From contig OY762943.1 in NCBI GenBank assembly GCA_963667145.1, positions 434,001 through 498,000 on the forward strand: 64,000 bases of DNA. Direction: 5' to 3'. This DNA is from G963667145 sp963667145 (lineage in GTDB: Bacteria; Cloacimonadota; Cloacimonadia; G963667145). The notes beneath the pieces are model-generated. The model saw only the letters and a program-made list of their open reading frames with translations. It was not told the DNA's origin and ran no database searches. The position numbers were made by a program, and so were the translations under genes. Positions within the stretch are counted from its first letter, which is position 1; the number at the start of each line of letters is the position of its first letter. Shown here piece after piece: positions 16,106-24,117 of this stretch.

Positions 16106-16465
16106 CTATTCAGTTGGAATTGGCAAATGATGTTGCCTTAAAAAAGACAATTTATCCCAATAGCCTCTTTGAAATTTAATTTTCCCATCAACTATTTGAA
16201 AAAATCCACAACCTCTCAAGCCCAAAGGGTCTTTCCACTCCAAAATTCCCCAATCTTCATCTTCAAAAATATTTTCAATAATGCAAGTCATTTCAGCTTG
16301 TTCGAACTCACTTTCAAACATTTTCTGAATAGCGTCTTTTCCCACGACTGGCTTATTGGCTACTTGATGATTGATAGCGTCAGAATGATATAAACTTGCA
16401 ATTTTTTTTGCATCGCCCAGATTGAAAAATTTTACCCATTCTCCAATCAATTCTTTTGGTTTCAT
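16106..16465 (-). CDS. SnoaL/NTF2-like protein
   Basis: This is a 119-residue cone-shaped barrel protein of the SnoaL-like superfamily, whose members act as polyketide cyclases, hydrolases or simple binding proteins. The first helix ELIGEWVKFFNLGDAKKIASLY is followed by HSDAINHQ, VGKDAIQKMFESEF and a beta sheet with WGILEWKDPLGLRGCGFFQI. No catalytic assignment is possible from sequence. It lies between the LacX-like and GNAT genes with short gaps. Confidence 0.75.
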   Translation of the reverse strand: MKPKELIGEWVKFFNLGDAKKIASLYHSDAINHQVANKPVVGKDAIQKMFESEFEQAEMTCIIENIFEDEDWGILEWKDPLGLRGCGFFQIVDGKIKFQRGYWDKLSFLRQHHLPIPTE

Positions 16466-16468
16466 TGC

Positions 16469-17344
16469 TTACTCTATTTCCGTCTCAATAGAGATAGAAA
16501 ATTCTGCATTAGGGTCAATAGATTTATAAGTTGGTTTTCGGCTTAAATCAATCGCTTCTTCTTCCCTATCTGGAAGCCCAAGCCAAGGCTCGATACACAC
16601 ATAATCAGCTTTCGGTTTCGACCACAAAGCAAGATTTGGATAATCTGGGAATCGGATAACAATTCCTTTCTTTTCCTCTTTTTTTCGCAAACGCACCCAA
16701 TTGCAATTTATACTTGGGAAAATCAAAGCGTCTTCATCAAATAGTGTATCAGAAAGTGAAAGCAAATTTTCACAAGTTTCAATCTTGCGTTTTCCCTCGC
16801 TAAGCAATCCAGATTCTCCCAAAGTTAGAGCTTCAAGGTTTATTTTTGTTGGAAATTCTATCACATAATCGGATAGTTTTGTCCTTTCATCCAATGGACA
16901 AAAATACGCAGTATGCCCTCCACAAACGAACTGCATCGGGATAATATCTCGGTTTTCAATCTTGTAATTCATCATCAAGCGATTATCAATAAGAACGTAT
17001 TCTACAGTGAGCGAGAATTTGAAAGGATAATGCTTCAAAGTTTCTTCTGAACTCGCAAGAGAGAAAGAACAAGCCGAAACTCCGTGCTGCTCAAAATTAA
17101 GCCGATTATTGTTTCGGATAATTCCGTGCTTGGTCGCCAAGTATTCTTTCCCTGCAAAAATGACTTTGTCCTCTTTGACTTTGCAAATATATGGGAACAA
17201 CACAGGTGAACTGCTCCCCCATACTTTATCGTCAATCTGCCAAATGTACCCTTTTCCAGTGGCTTTGTCTTTTAGAGAGCGAATTTCTGCACCAGTGGAT
17301 TCTATCGTGCAGATGAGATTTTTGTTTTCGATTGTGTGTAGCAT
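16469..17344 (-). CDS. Aldose 1-epimerase family protein, LacX-like
   Basis: This is a galactose-mutarotase-fold protein that probably acts on hexoses or hexose phosphates. In 291 residues it shows TGAEIRSLKDKATGKGYIWQ, the GIIRNNN region carrying the family histidine (KHG), and VCIEPWLGLPDREEEAIDLS near the C-terminus with the catalytic-glutamate region. Members annotated LacX occur in sugar operons, but here no sugar genes are adjacent. It is the first gene of the four-gene minus-strand run. Confidence 0.82.
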   Translation of the reverse strand: MLHTIENKNLICTIESTGAEIRSLKDKATGKGYIWQIDDKVWGSSSPVLFPYICKVKEDKVIFAGKEYLATKHGIIRNNNRLNFEQHGVSACSFSLASSEETLKHYPFKFSLTVEYVLIDNRLMMNYKIENRDIIPMQFVCGGHTAYFCPLDERTKLSDYVIEFPTKINLEALTLGESGLLSEGKRKIETCENLLSLSDTLFDEDALIFPSINCNWVRLRKKEEKKGIVIRFPDYPNLALWSKPKADYVCIEPWLGLPDREEEAIDLSRKPTYKSIDPNAEFSISIETEIE

Positions 17345-17373
17345 ATTTTTCTCTCAAAATTTTATCTTTCGCT

Positions 17374-17509
17374 CTTATTCATCATTCTTAGGCAATTTTT
17401 TCGTTGTTTCTTCTATTTTCTTCTCGTCAGTTATCGCCCTATGCTCCAGTTTTTTAATGTCGTTAGCAGGTGGCAACTCTTCAGGTTTTATGCCCTTATG
17501 CCCAATCAA
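17374..17509 (-). pseudogene. Remnant of a DNA-damage-inducible protein D (dinD) gene, C-terminal end
   Basis: On the minus strand this stretch reads LIGHKGIKPEELPPANDI followed by KKLEHRAITDEKKIEE and a lysine-rich tail, then TAA at 17374-17376. It is preceded by an in-frame TAG, has no start codon, and is only about 45 residues long. The 'gi.PE.LPpaeDikKle' pattern is what I recall from the C-terminus of DinD-family proteins. The rest of such a gene (200 residues or more) is absent, so this is a fragment left by a deletion or transfer. Confidence 0.5.
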
Positions 17510-17666
17510 CTAAAATAAGAATAAATTATCTGAAAATTGGGAAACAAATTAGCAAACAAAATAGCAAAAACGAAAAACAAAATAAACTATGGGAGTTTAA
17601 TTGGATTTCTCTATTCCCTTTTCACTGGAGTTTCACCAGATCATCAGCAGGTTAAACCTGTAAGGG

Positions 17667-17880
17667 TGGTAGACCTCCAAGGGAATGATGACATCCCATA
17701 GCAAATTATTGACAAATGACTTAACTTCTCTTAAAAACCTTATAATCATACGCAATACCTCCTTTAAACTTACCGACAAAATACTAACTACCTCAGAAAA
17801 AAAGAATGAAATCAAAAAATTACTACTTCCTAAAAAATAATTAACTATGCCTGTCATCATCAGTCTCAGGAGGCTACCAC
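17667..17880. repeat. Short element bounded by imperfect inverted repeats (MITE-like)
   Basis: GTGGTAGACCTCC (17667-17679) and the nearby ATGATGACA are mirrored by TGTCATCAT and GGAGGCTACCAC (17851-17880). About 30 bases on each side are complementary with a small internal mismatch. The 214-bp interval encodes no convincing protein. Two small hairpins (CTGG/CCAG near 17627 and CAGGTTAAACCTG near 17649) lie just outside. The stretch from 17510 to 17666 otherwise shows only AT-rich sequence. I saw no target-site duplication. Confidence 0.5.
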
Positions 17881-17929
17881 TGAGAGACGGAATTTGCTCC
17901 GTTTCGACTCAATTTTAACAATCTAAAAA

Positions 17930-18567
17930 TTATTTCGTTTTATTTTTTTCTATTTTAGAAATTTCCAATTTCATAGATTTATTTTTAATTCCATAAATAT
18001 AATTTCCCGTATATGAAGGACAGCAATGAGGGTCGTCTTTTGTATATAAGCGAAATCCCCCTATCACTCCTTCTTTATACTCATCAATAGAGGTCGTTGA
18101 TTCATATAAGCATCGGTTATATCTTTAAGATTTTTGTTCTTTTTTCTCATTTGCTTATATTCCGTTTGAATTGCTAAAATTATCTCTTTCATCAAATCAG
18201 AATTGCTAGCATTCCTTGAATAGATAATCGTTGCATAAGTTTTAGGACTCCCATTATGACCTGTGCAATTTTCGGATAAAAAATACAACAAGAGGTCTTT
18301 TTTGTTATCGTTGTCAAAATCATCAAAAACCGCTTTTATCTCTTTGTCATCTTGGGGCAAACCGTCCAATTGCTCTGGATTTTCTTTCATCCATTTAATA
18401 TGATCTAACTTTTCATCGGAAGAATAAGAAAGTCCAATTTGTTTCGTGGTTAAAAGTTGTTGCTTCCAATTTTCAATTTCAGTTTTTACTTTGAGATTTG
18501 GACTACAAGATATTGCCATCAATAATACCAAACAAAGTATTACAAATTTTAACTTCTGAGTTTGCAT
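17930..18567 (-). pseudogene. Frameshifted lipoprotein gene with an FG-GAP-like aspartate motif
   Basis: The first part (18567 to 18064) encodes a lipoprotein: signal MQTQKLKFVILCLVLLMA and lipobox AISC, then FDDFDNDNKKDLLLYF, a calcium-site-like motif. It stops at 18064. A second frame continues smoothly as YESTTSIDEYKEGVIGGFRL, then YTKDDPHCCPSYTGNYIYG and a lysine-rich end at 17930. One base added or lost around 18095-18120 joins the two into a protein of about 211 residues. It is either a broken gene or a sequencing error. Function is unknown. Confidence 0.7.
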
Positions 18568-18865
18568 AACCTTTACAATTTTCTATTCTCTAAACAAACA
18601 TAACTAATGGCAGATAATGATGCCATCAACAACACAAAATCAAATAAAAGCTAATATAGTCTTAACTCTCACCCATAATTTCTACATTTTCATGAATAGA
18701 AGCATGAATACCTATTATGCCTTTAGGGTAAGTCAAATGTTATCACAAAAAACAACTTTAAAGATATTATTAAAGAGGACAATTCATAAATACCTAACCT
18801 TGACAAAACTTAAAATAATTTTAGTTTATATGTCAACAAAATTATTATATCAAATGCCATACTCC
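18568..18865. other. AT-rich spacer without recognisable gene
   Basis: This stretch separates the frameshifted lipoprotein gene from the 3' end of the tungstate ABC operon. A 94-residue frame on the plus strand has no ribosome site, family resemblance or typical composition. TTGACA-like boxes occur near 18805-18837 in an inverted arrangement, but no gene follows on the plus strand. I see nothing else. Confidence 0.5.
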
Positions 18866-19894
18866 CTAAAATCCCTTCACGCCTCTTTCCTTAAAAGATA
18901 AATAAAATTTATCGTCAATTTTCGGCTTGAGGTTTTCAAAAGATTCTTCCGTAATATTTACCAAAATTTCCACGCCAATATCAAAATACAATTGATAGTA
19001 ACTACCTTTAAAAGCAAAATCTTGCAATATCCCTTCGAACACATTTATGGCTGAAGTGGCAGATTTTTTCTTGGAAATAATGATGGTATCAGGAGAAATA
19101 TGAATACAATGAGGATTTTCTTCTCTCGGGAAATTTATCTTGATATCTGTTCCTTTAATCTCAAATTTACCATTTTTAATTCCACCCTTAAAAACATTAT
19201 CATAACCCAAAAAATTGGCAATATAGCGATTTTTGGGATTATTAAAGACCTCAAATTTTTCGCCTTTTTGCAATTGTTGACCGTCTTTTAAGAAAACAAA
19301 GGTATCAGCCAAATAAATAGCCTCTTCGATGGAATGAGTAACCAGCAAAATGGTGAGATTAAGCCTTTTGTGAATTTCCCGAATTAGTTTGCGAACTTTC
19401 CGCTTCATGTGAGTATCAATCGCCGAAGTCGGCTCATCCAAAAGAAGCACCTGTGGTTCAAAAATAATAGCCCGAGCCAAAGCAACTCGCTGTTTTTCTC
19501 CACCAGAAAGGTTCTTCACGGAGCGTTTCAAAAGATGTTCTATCTTCAATAAGTGAGCGATTTTTCTTATCTTTTGGGGAATCTCGGGAATTTTCCGCAA
19601 CTTAAGTGGGAAAGCTATATTTTCGTAAACGTTGAAATGCGGGAAAAGCATATAATTTTGATACAGAAGGGAAATATTTCTGTTTTCAGGCTTGGTGTCG
19701 GTAATCTCCTCCCCATTCAAGAACAATTCCCCAGAAGTCTGCTTGTGAATACCGGCTATCGTTTCCATCAGAATGGTTTTGCCTGAGCCAGAAGGTCCCA
19801 AAATCGCTGTACACTCACCTTTGTTGATAGTGAAATTTATTTCGTCCAGCGTAAATTGTGAAAATTTTTTAGTTATCTGATCTATTTTTAACAT
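18866..19894 (-). CDS. wtpC: Tungstate/molybdate ABC transporter, ATP-binding protein
   Basis: This ATPase powers oxyanion import. The Walker A GPSGSGKT is at 33-40, the Q-loop LLYQN near 76-80, the signature LSGGE at 129-133 and Walker B LLLDEP around 150-155. A C-terminal region from about residue 250 has the look of a molybdate-type regulatory (TOBE-like) domain. Its start overlaps the permease gene by 26 bases, so the pair is translationally coupled. The tungstate assignment follows the WtpA-type binding protein and the neighbouring tungstoenzyme genes. Molybdate cannot be excluded. Confidence 0.9.
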   Translation of the reverse strand: MLKIDQITKKFSQFTLDEINFTINKGECTAILGPSGSGKTILMETIAGIHKQTSGELFLNGEEITDTKPENRNISLLYQNYMLFPHFNVYENIAFPLKLRKIPEIPQKIRKIAHLLKIEHLLKRSVKNLSGGEKQRVALARAIIFEPQVLLLDEPTSAIDTHMKRKVRKLIREIHKRLNLTILLVTHSIEEAIYLADTFVFLKDGQQLQKGEKFEVFNNPKNRYIANFLGYDNVFKGGIKNGKFEIKGTDIKINFPREENPHCIHISPDTIIISKKKSATSAINVFEGILQDFAFKGSYYQLYFDIGVEILVNITEESFENLKPKIDDKFYLSFKERGVKGF

Positions 19895-20639
19895 TGGAAA
19901 TCAATTGCACTACCATAAAAATGAAAAGGCAGATTAAAATTAATAAGGAGGCAATCGGCTTGGAAAATTTCAAGCCGAAAGCTCCAAATCTTTCAAAAAT
20001 CAAAACGGATGCTGTTAGCGGATGATAAGCCAAAATGACTACAGCTCCGAATTCCGAAATGCCACGAGCCCACATCATGATGAAACCTTTGATGATGCCA
20101 TGTCGAGCAAGTGGCAAACTAATTGTAAAAAAAGTTCTGGCAAAACCTGCTCCCAAAACTCGGGCAGATTTTTCTATTCTCTCGTCATAACTCAGAAAGC
20201 CACCGATACTTTGATTGATGAGAAAAGGCACACTAAGGAAAAACATTCCTAAGCTTATTCCAAGTTTGGTATCGATAATGGTAAGTCCAAGTGCAGCAAG
20301 TCCTTTTCCAAAAAATGTATGCGAGGCAAACGCCGACAAGAGAGCTATCCCTGCCGCCGAATGTGGCACGACGATAGGGATATTTATAATTGCTGAAACC
20401 AGCCCTTTACCCGGGAAATTGTGTCTGGCGATGAGATAAGCCAAGGGAATTCCCAAGAAAAATCCCGCAATTGTGGCATAAAGAGAACATTCCAAAGAGG
20501 TAAAAACAGCCGAAAAAACTGTGGATTCTCTCAGAGTTTCGCCAAGCACAACAGGGTCAAGTCCCCAAAAAATCTTCACAATTGGAAACACTATCAAAAA
20601 GATGAGTACTGCTCCCAAAAAGACGAAAACTTTTTTCAC
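19869..20639 (-). CDS. wtpB: Tungstate/molybdate ABC transporter, permease
   Basis: This 256-residue inner-membrane protein has about six hydrophobic helices and the permease EAA-like loop (GAGFARTFFTISLPLARHGI) that contacts the ATPase. The first helix is FVFLGAVLIFLIVFPIV, and PIVVPHSAAGIALL and FLSVPFLINQSIGGFL match ModB/WtpB/CysT-type permeases. It is the middle gene of the wtpA-wtpB-wtpC run, 17 bases after the binding protein. Confidence 0.9.
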   Translation of the reverse strand: MKKVFVFLGAVLIFLIVFPIVKIFWGLDPVVLGETLRESTVFSAVFTSLECSLYATIAGFFLGIPLAYLIARHNFPGKGLVSAIINIPIVVPHSAAGIALLSAFASHTFFGKGLAALGLTIIDTKLGISLGMFFLSVPFLINQSIGGFLSYDERIEKSARVLGAGFARTFFTISLPLARHGIIKGFIMMWARGISEFGAVVILAYHPLTASVLIFERFGAFGLKFSKPIASLLILICLFIFMVVQLISNVKNRSDN

Positions 20640-20656
20640 TGGTTTTTCCTTTCTAC

Positions 20657-21598
20657 TTATTCTTTCACATATTTTTTTATGGAACGAGGAGCAGATTTAA
20701 CCTTGCCAGTTATTTTAGCTGGAACTATAGCAGGCTGACCATTGTCTTCCATAATTCTTCTACCCTCTTCGCTCAAAACAAAAGCCACAAATTTTTCAGC
20801 CATTTTTTTGTTTCTTGCATTAGTCGGAATAGTCACACCATACACCATCGGAGCACCTTTCTTCGTGATAAATTCTCCGGGCTTCTTGCCAGAAATATCG
20901 ACAGATGCTTGCTTATAGAAATCTGCAAATTCATTAGTTTTAAGATTTATTTCATCGGGCAAAACCAAATATTTAGCTCCATGTTGCTGAGCAACTGAAC
21001 GATAGATAAACAAGTAATCGAGTGTGCCTGCTTCCAACAAAGCCACCAAATCAGTCTCTTTCGGTCTGATGATAGGATTGCCTTCTTTCAATTTTTTATA
21101 CAAATCTGGTTTCTTGTAATATTTTTCGGCTAATTGCCACACCAATTGACTTCTATATCCACAAGGGTCTGCATTCGGGTCAGAATGTCCATAAGTCACA
21201 TCATCGCGAAGCAAGATATCTGCCCAATTTTCGGCAGTGATTTCATCGGTGTATTTTGCATCATGACCAAACATTATCGCCATTTCATTGGTAACAAAAT
21301 GAATATTCCAATCAGCAAATTTGGGAATCAAAAGCTGATCAATCACGGTGTAATCCGCAGAAAACATGATGTCAGCTTTCTTGTTCAATTCACTGATTTT
21401 GCGAGCACAAGTACGAGAACCCGCAGCTTCCCGCATAATATTTACATCAGGATACTTTTTGTTAAAAGCCTCACTCATTTTTTGTAAAGGAATAGCAAGA
21501 CTTCCTGCATGAAAAATCACCAATTTGCTTTCTTTGGCAAGCAGAGATGAAAAAGCAAAAATGCAAATCAGCACTACTAATTTCATTTTTTTGAACAT
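20657..21598 (-). CDS. wtpA: Tungstate-binding periplasmic protein
   Basis: This solute-binding protein captures tungstate or molybdate in the periplasm. A signal peptide (MKLVVLICIFAFSSLLA) leads into LVIFHAGSLAIPLQKM. EAAGSRTCARKI, MFSADYTVID and GHSDPNADPCGYRSQL follow. The 'SDP..DPCGYRs' motif is a hallmark of the WtpA group rather than ModA. It is the first gene of the operon, and transcription must come from the 28-base gap or from moeA upstream. Confidence 0.92.
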   Translation of the reverse strand: MFKKMKLVVLICIFAFSSLLAKESKLVIFHAGSLAIPLQKMSEAFNKKYPDVNIMREAAGSRTCARKISELNKKADIMFSADYTVIDQLLIPKFADWNIHFVTNEMAIMFGHDAKYTDEITAENWADILLRDDVTYGHSDPNADPCGYRSQLVWQLAEKYYKKPDLYKKLKEGNPIIRPKETDLVALLEAGTLDYLFIYRSVAQQHGAKYLVLPDEINLKTNEFADFYKQASVDISGKKPGEFITKKGAPMVYGVTIPTNARNKKMAEKFVAFVLSEEGRRIMEDNGQPAIVPAKITGKVKSAPRSIKKYVKE

Positions 21599-21626
21599 AA
21601 TTATGTCCCCCTTTTATTTTTTGTCT

Positions 21627-22790
21627 TTAAAAAAACAAAACTTTCGCTTTGTTTTCTATAAGTTTAACTCCTGCTGGTATCACCAAAAATCCATCGGCAA
21701 GTGACAAATGATACAAATCCGCAGGACCATTATACTCCAATTGCTCTATCCTCTTTCCATCATATCTTATAGGAATGAAATTCTCTCTATCTCTTTGCTT
21801 TACAATCAATTGCTCCTTGATTTCCACTTCTTCAAAAAAATTATACTCTCGTGATTGCATCTTATAAATCACCGGCAAAACAAATAAATGATAAGCCAGA
21901 AAAACCGCCACTGGATTACCCGGAAGAGAAAAAACCAATTTCCCCTTATACAAAAAACATCCCGTAGGACGAGCTGGCCTAATGGACAAGCCAGAAAAGA
22001 TTTCTTCTGCTTCCACCGACTTTAGCATTTTCTTCACGTAATCAAACCTACCTACAGAAGCTCCGCCTGTGAAAATCAAAAAATCACTCTTTTCAATTTT
22101 CGCCTTAAATTCCTCTTCAACCAAAGCATAATCATCGGTAACATGGGAAAAATCCGCCACATCAACAACTTCACTCAAAAGTCCCGAAAGCAATTCCGCA
22201 TTCGCATTGTAAACTTGGTACTCGCCTCTACTTTCATCTGCAGAAATTATCTCATTGCCTGTAGTAATAACGGCAACTTTTGGCTTCGGGAAAACTTTCA
22301 CCTCTTTGACTCCAGCAAAAGATAAAGTAGCTCTTTTTCGGGCATCAATCTTTGTTCCACAGGGATATAGCAATTGTCCTTTTTTAATATCTTCGCCTAC
22401 CAGACAAATATTACTCGGCACGTCATTCACATCGCAAGCAAGAATTACGCTAGTTTTTTCATTTTTGCAGGTCAATTCTTTGGGAATAACTTTCCAAGCG
22501 TTCAAAGGAACAGGAGCACCAGTCAAAATTTTGACAGCTTTTCCATCAGAAAGTTTGGTGGAAGGAATATCGCCAGCAGGCGTAAAATCAACGACTTGCA
22601 AAATTTTTTGGCTTTCGTTTTTGCCTATAGCATAGCCATCCATAGCAGATTTGTTGAAAGAAGGCAAATCGATTTGAGCAAAGACAGAAGAAGAAAGAGT
22701 ATAATTTTTACTTTTGAATACGCTAACTTTACGGCATGGCAAACTATCGACACTACTTAGAATTTTATCTAAGGCTGACTTACTATTCAT
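21627..22790 (-). CDS. moeA: Molybdopterin molybdenumtransferase MoeA
   Basis: MoeA inserts the metal into adenylated molybdopterin; in a tungsten-using organism it may insert tungsten. Motifs include LPSFNKSAMDGYAI, KILTGAPVP, RATLSFAGVKEVKVFPKPKV, ITTGNE, TGGASVGRFDYV and FSLPGNPVAVFLAYH, with the C-terminal beta domain at the end. The ATG at 22788-22790 has GGGGGAAAT upstream and gives 387 residues. A further in-frame start 51 bases upstream lacks a ribosome site. It is the first gene of the moeA-wtpABC run and diverges from the mobB-like gene. Confidence 0.93.
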   Translation of the reverse strand: MNSKSALDKILSSVDSLPCRKVSVFKSKNYTLSSSVFAQIDLPSFNKSAMDGYAIGKNESQKILQVVDFTPAGDIPSTKLSDGKAVKILTGAPVPLNAWKVIPKELTCKNEKTSVILACDVNDVPSNICLVGEDIKKGQLLYPCGTKIDARKRATLSFAGVKEVKVFPKPKVAVITTGNEIISADESRGEYQVYNANAELLSGLLSEVVDVADFSHVTDDYALVEEEFKAKIEKSDFLIFTGGASVGRFDYVKKMLKSVEAEEIFSGLSIRPARPTGCFLYKGKLVFSLPGNPVAVFLAYHLFVLPVIYKMQSREYNFFEEVEIKEQLIVKQRDRENFIPIRYDGKRIEQLEYNGPADLYHLSLADGFLVIPAGVKLIENKAKVLFF

Positions 22791-22937
22791 TATTTCCCCC
22801 GAGACGATACCCAAGGACTCTCTAATTTCAAATAAAGTCAAGAAATAAATTTACATTTCCAAAAACTAAAAATAATTTGCTTTCCGATGAACTCAGAATA
22901 AAACTTGCAAATTACATCTCTAAAGGAACTTGAGGAA

Positions 22938-23588
22938 ATGAAAATTATCGCTGTTTGTGGATTTAGTAAATCGGGGAAAACAACTACGGCTATTAACCTG
23001 ATTAAGTGTTTGAAAAGCAAAGGTTTTTCGGTAACTTACGCCAAAGATATTCACTCCGAAAATATAGTTTTTGACGGAGTTGGCACGGACACAGACAGAG
23101 CCTTGCAAGCTGGTGCGGACAAGATAATCGGAACTAATCCCAAAATCAGCTTTGAGGTAAGCAAAGAAAAAATACCTCTATCATCCATTGTCAACGAAGC
23201 AAAAAGCGATTTTCTTGTTTTGGAAGGCTATAAAGATTCAAATTACCCCAAGATTGTTTGCCTTAGAAATGAAGCAGATTTAGAAAAGGCTAAATTTAGT
23301 AACATTATTTGCTATGCAGGAGTTTATTCGCAAATTGGGAAGCAATCAATTGAAGATTATAAATTGATAGATGCAACAAAAAATGCGGAGGAAGTAGTCA
23401 AAATGATAAACGAGAAAATCGAAGAGAGCAAAACAAATATCACTCTAACAGTTAACGGAAAAACTATCCCCATGATAGAATACGTGGGCAAAACTTTCGC
23501 CGATGTGATTTTGGCTTATGCCAAAAACTTGAAGAAAATCGAAGAAATAAAAACACTGAAAGTTGAAATAAATTTGGGAGAAAATTAA
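22938..23588 (+). CDS. MobB-like GTP-binding protein with C-terminal extension
   Basis: MobB-type P-loop proteins help attach nucleotides to the molybdenum or tungsten cofactor. The P-loop GFSKSGKTT begins near residue 8, and FLVLEGYKDSNYPKI matches the family's 'lvEG.K....pKi'. The family is usually about 170 residues. Here about 60 extra residues (from ITLTVNGKTIPMIEY onward) form a small beta-alpha tail I do not recognise. The ATG at 22938 has a GAGG site. It diverges from moeA across a 147-base gap, suggesting joint regulation. Confidence 0.82.
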   Translation: MKIIAVCGFSKSGKTTTAINLIKCLKSKGFSVTYAKDIHSENIVFDGVGTDTDRALQAGADKIIGTNPKISFEVSKEKIPLSSIVNEAKSDFLVLEGYKDSNYPKIVCLRNEADLEKAKFSNIICYAGVYSQIGKQSIEDYKLIDATKNAEEVVKMINEKIEESKTNITLTVNGKTIPMIEYVGKTFADVILAYAKNLKKIEEIKTLKVEINLGEN

Positions 23589-23600
23589 AAGAACTTTCCC

Positions 23601-23825
23601 CTAACCTCCACCGACAGCAGGAAACATAGAAACCAAATCTCCATCCTCAAGTAATGGGTCTTCTTTGGTGTAAACGCCGTTTACCAAAAGAATGGAGACT
23701 TCTTCTAAATCAAGGTTTATCTTCTTGCACAAATCCGATGGACGCATGCCCTCGGTGTAATCGATTTTGAGGACTTCGCCTCTATTATCCCTAAAATAAG
23801 CAAAAAGTTTAAGGGTTATACTCAT
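23601..23825 (-). CDS. MoaD/ThiS-family sulfur carrier
   Basis: This is a 74-residue ubiquitin-fold protein that would carry a thiocarboxylate on its last glycine. The start LKLFAYFRDNRGEVL and the end SMFPAVGGG, with a free GG terminus, match MoaD. In this setting it most likely supplies sulfur for the dithiolene of the tungsten or molybdenum cofactor. It overlaps the zinc-ribbon gene by 4 bases. No E1 (MoeB) gene is adjacent; the ThiF-like gene at 12966 is a candidate. No MoaA, MoaC or MoaE genes are in the window. Confidence 0.88.
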   Translation of the reverse strand: MSITLKLFAYFRDNRGEVLKIDYTEGMRPSDLCKKINLDLEEVSILLVNGVYTKEDPLLEDGDLVSMFPAVGGG

Positions 23826-24037
23826 TTAGAAATTCCAAACAAAAGATTCATTGAAGTTCTTTCCCTTCGACATTCAGGGCAAACAATTAACGTTTCACTT
23901 GAAATTCCAGTTTTTTTACTAACTAAATCCAAAACCTTCTGATTAATATGTCTCTTTCCACAGATAGGACAAGCCAATAATGAGGGAACAACTTTCTTAA
24001 CTTCTGGTTTTTCATCCTTCTTAAATATTTTAAACAT
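23822..24037 (-). CDS. Small zinc-ribbon protein of the tungsten island
   Basis: This 71-residue protein has two paired-cysteine knuckles, CPICGKRH and CPECRRE, about 30 residues apart, typical of a zinc ribbon. A lysine-rich N-terminus precedes them. I do not recognise a family. It is co-encoded between the aldehyde oxidoreductase and the MoaD-like carrier and overlaps the latter by 4 bases, so a role in cofactor delivery or in sensing is possible but unproved. Confidence 0.72.
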   Translation of the reverse strand: MFKIFKKDEKPEVKKVVPSLLACPICGKRHINQKVLDLVSKKTGISSETLIVCPECRRERTSMNLLFGISK

Positions 24038-24063
24038 TTAAACATCCTTAACTTTTTTAAAAT

Positions 24064-24107
24064 AATGGAACCCTGTAGCAATCTTTAGTTACATACAGAG
24101 TCCCATT
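24064..24107 (-). terminator. Strong hairpin after the aldehyde oxidoreductase gene
   Basis: On the minus strand AATGGGACTCTGTA pairs with TACAGGGTTCCATT over 14 bp with two wobbles. It lies 11 bases after the stop at 24118, followed by ATTATTTT. It could end or attenuate transcription before the zinc-ribbon gene, or protect the oxidoreductase message. The weak T tract makes partial readthrough likely. Confidence 0.6.
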
Positions 24108-24117
24108 TTAACTTAAT

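Noticed and set aside
17633..17860. 75-residue minus-strand frame inside the inverted-repeat element
   Set aside because: Hydrophobic, AT-driven composition with no start signal or similarity; treated as non-coding.
18617..18901. 94-residue plus-strand frame
   Set aside because: No ribosome site, no family resemblance, and it overlaps the 3' end of wtpC.
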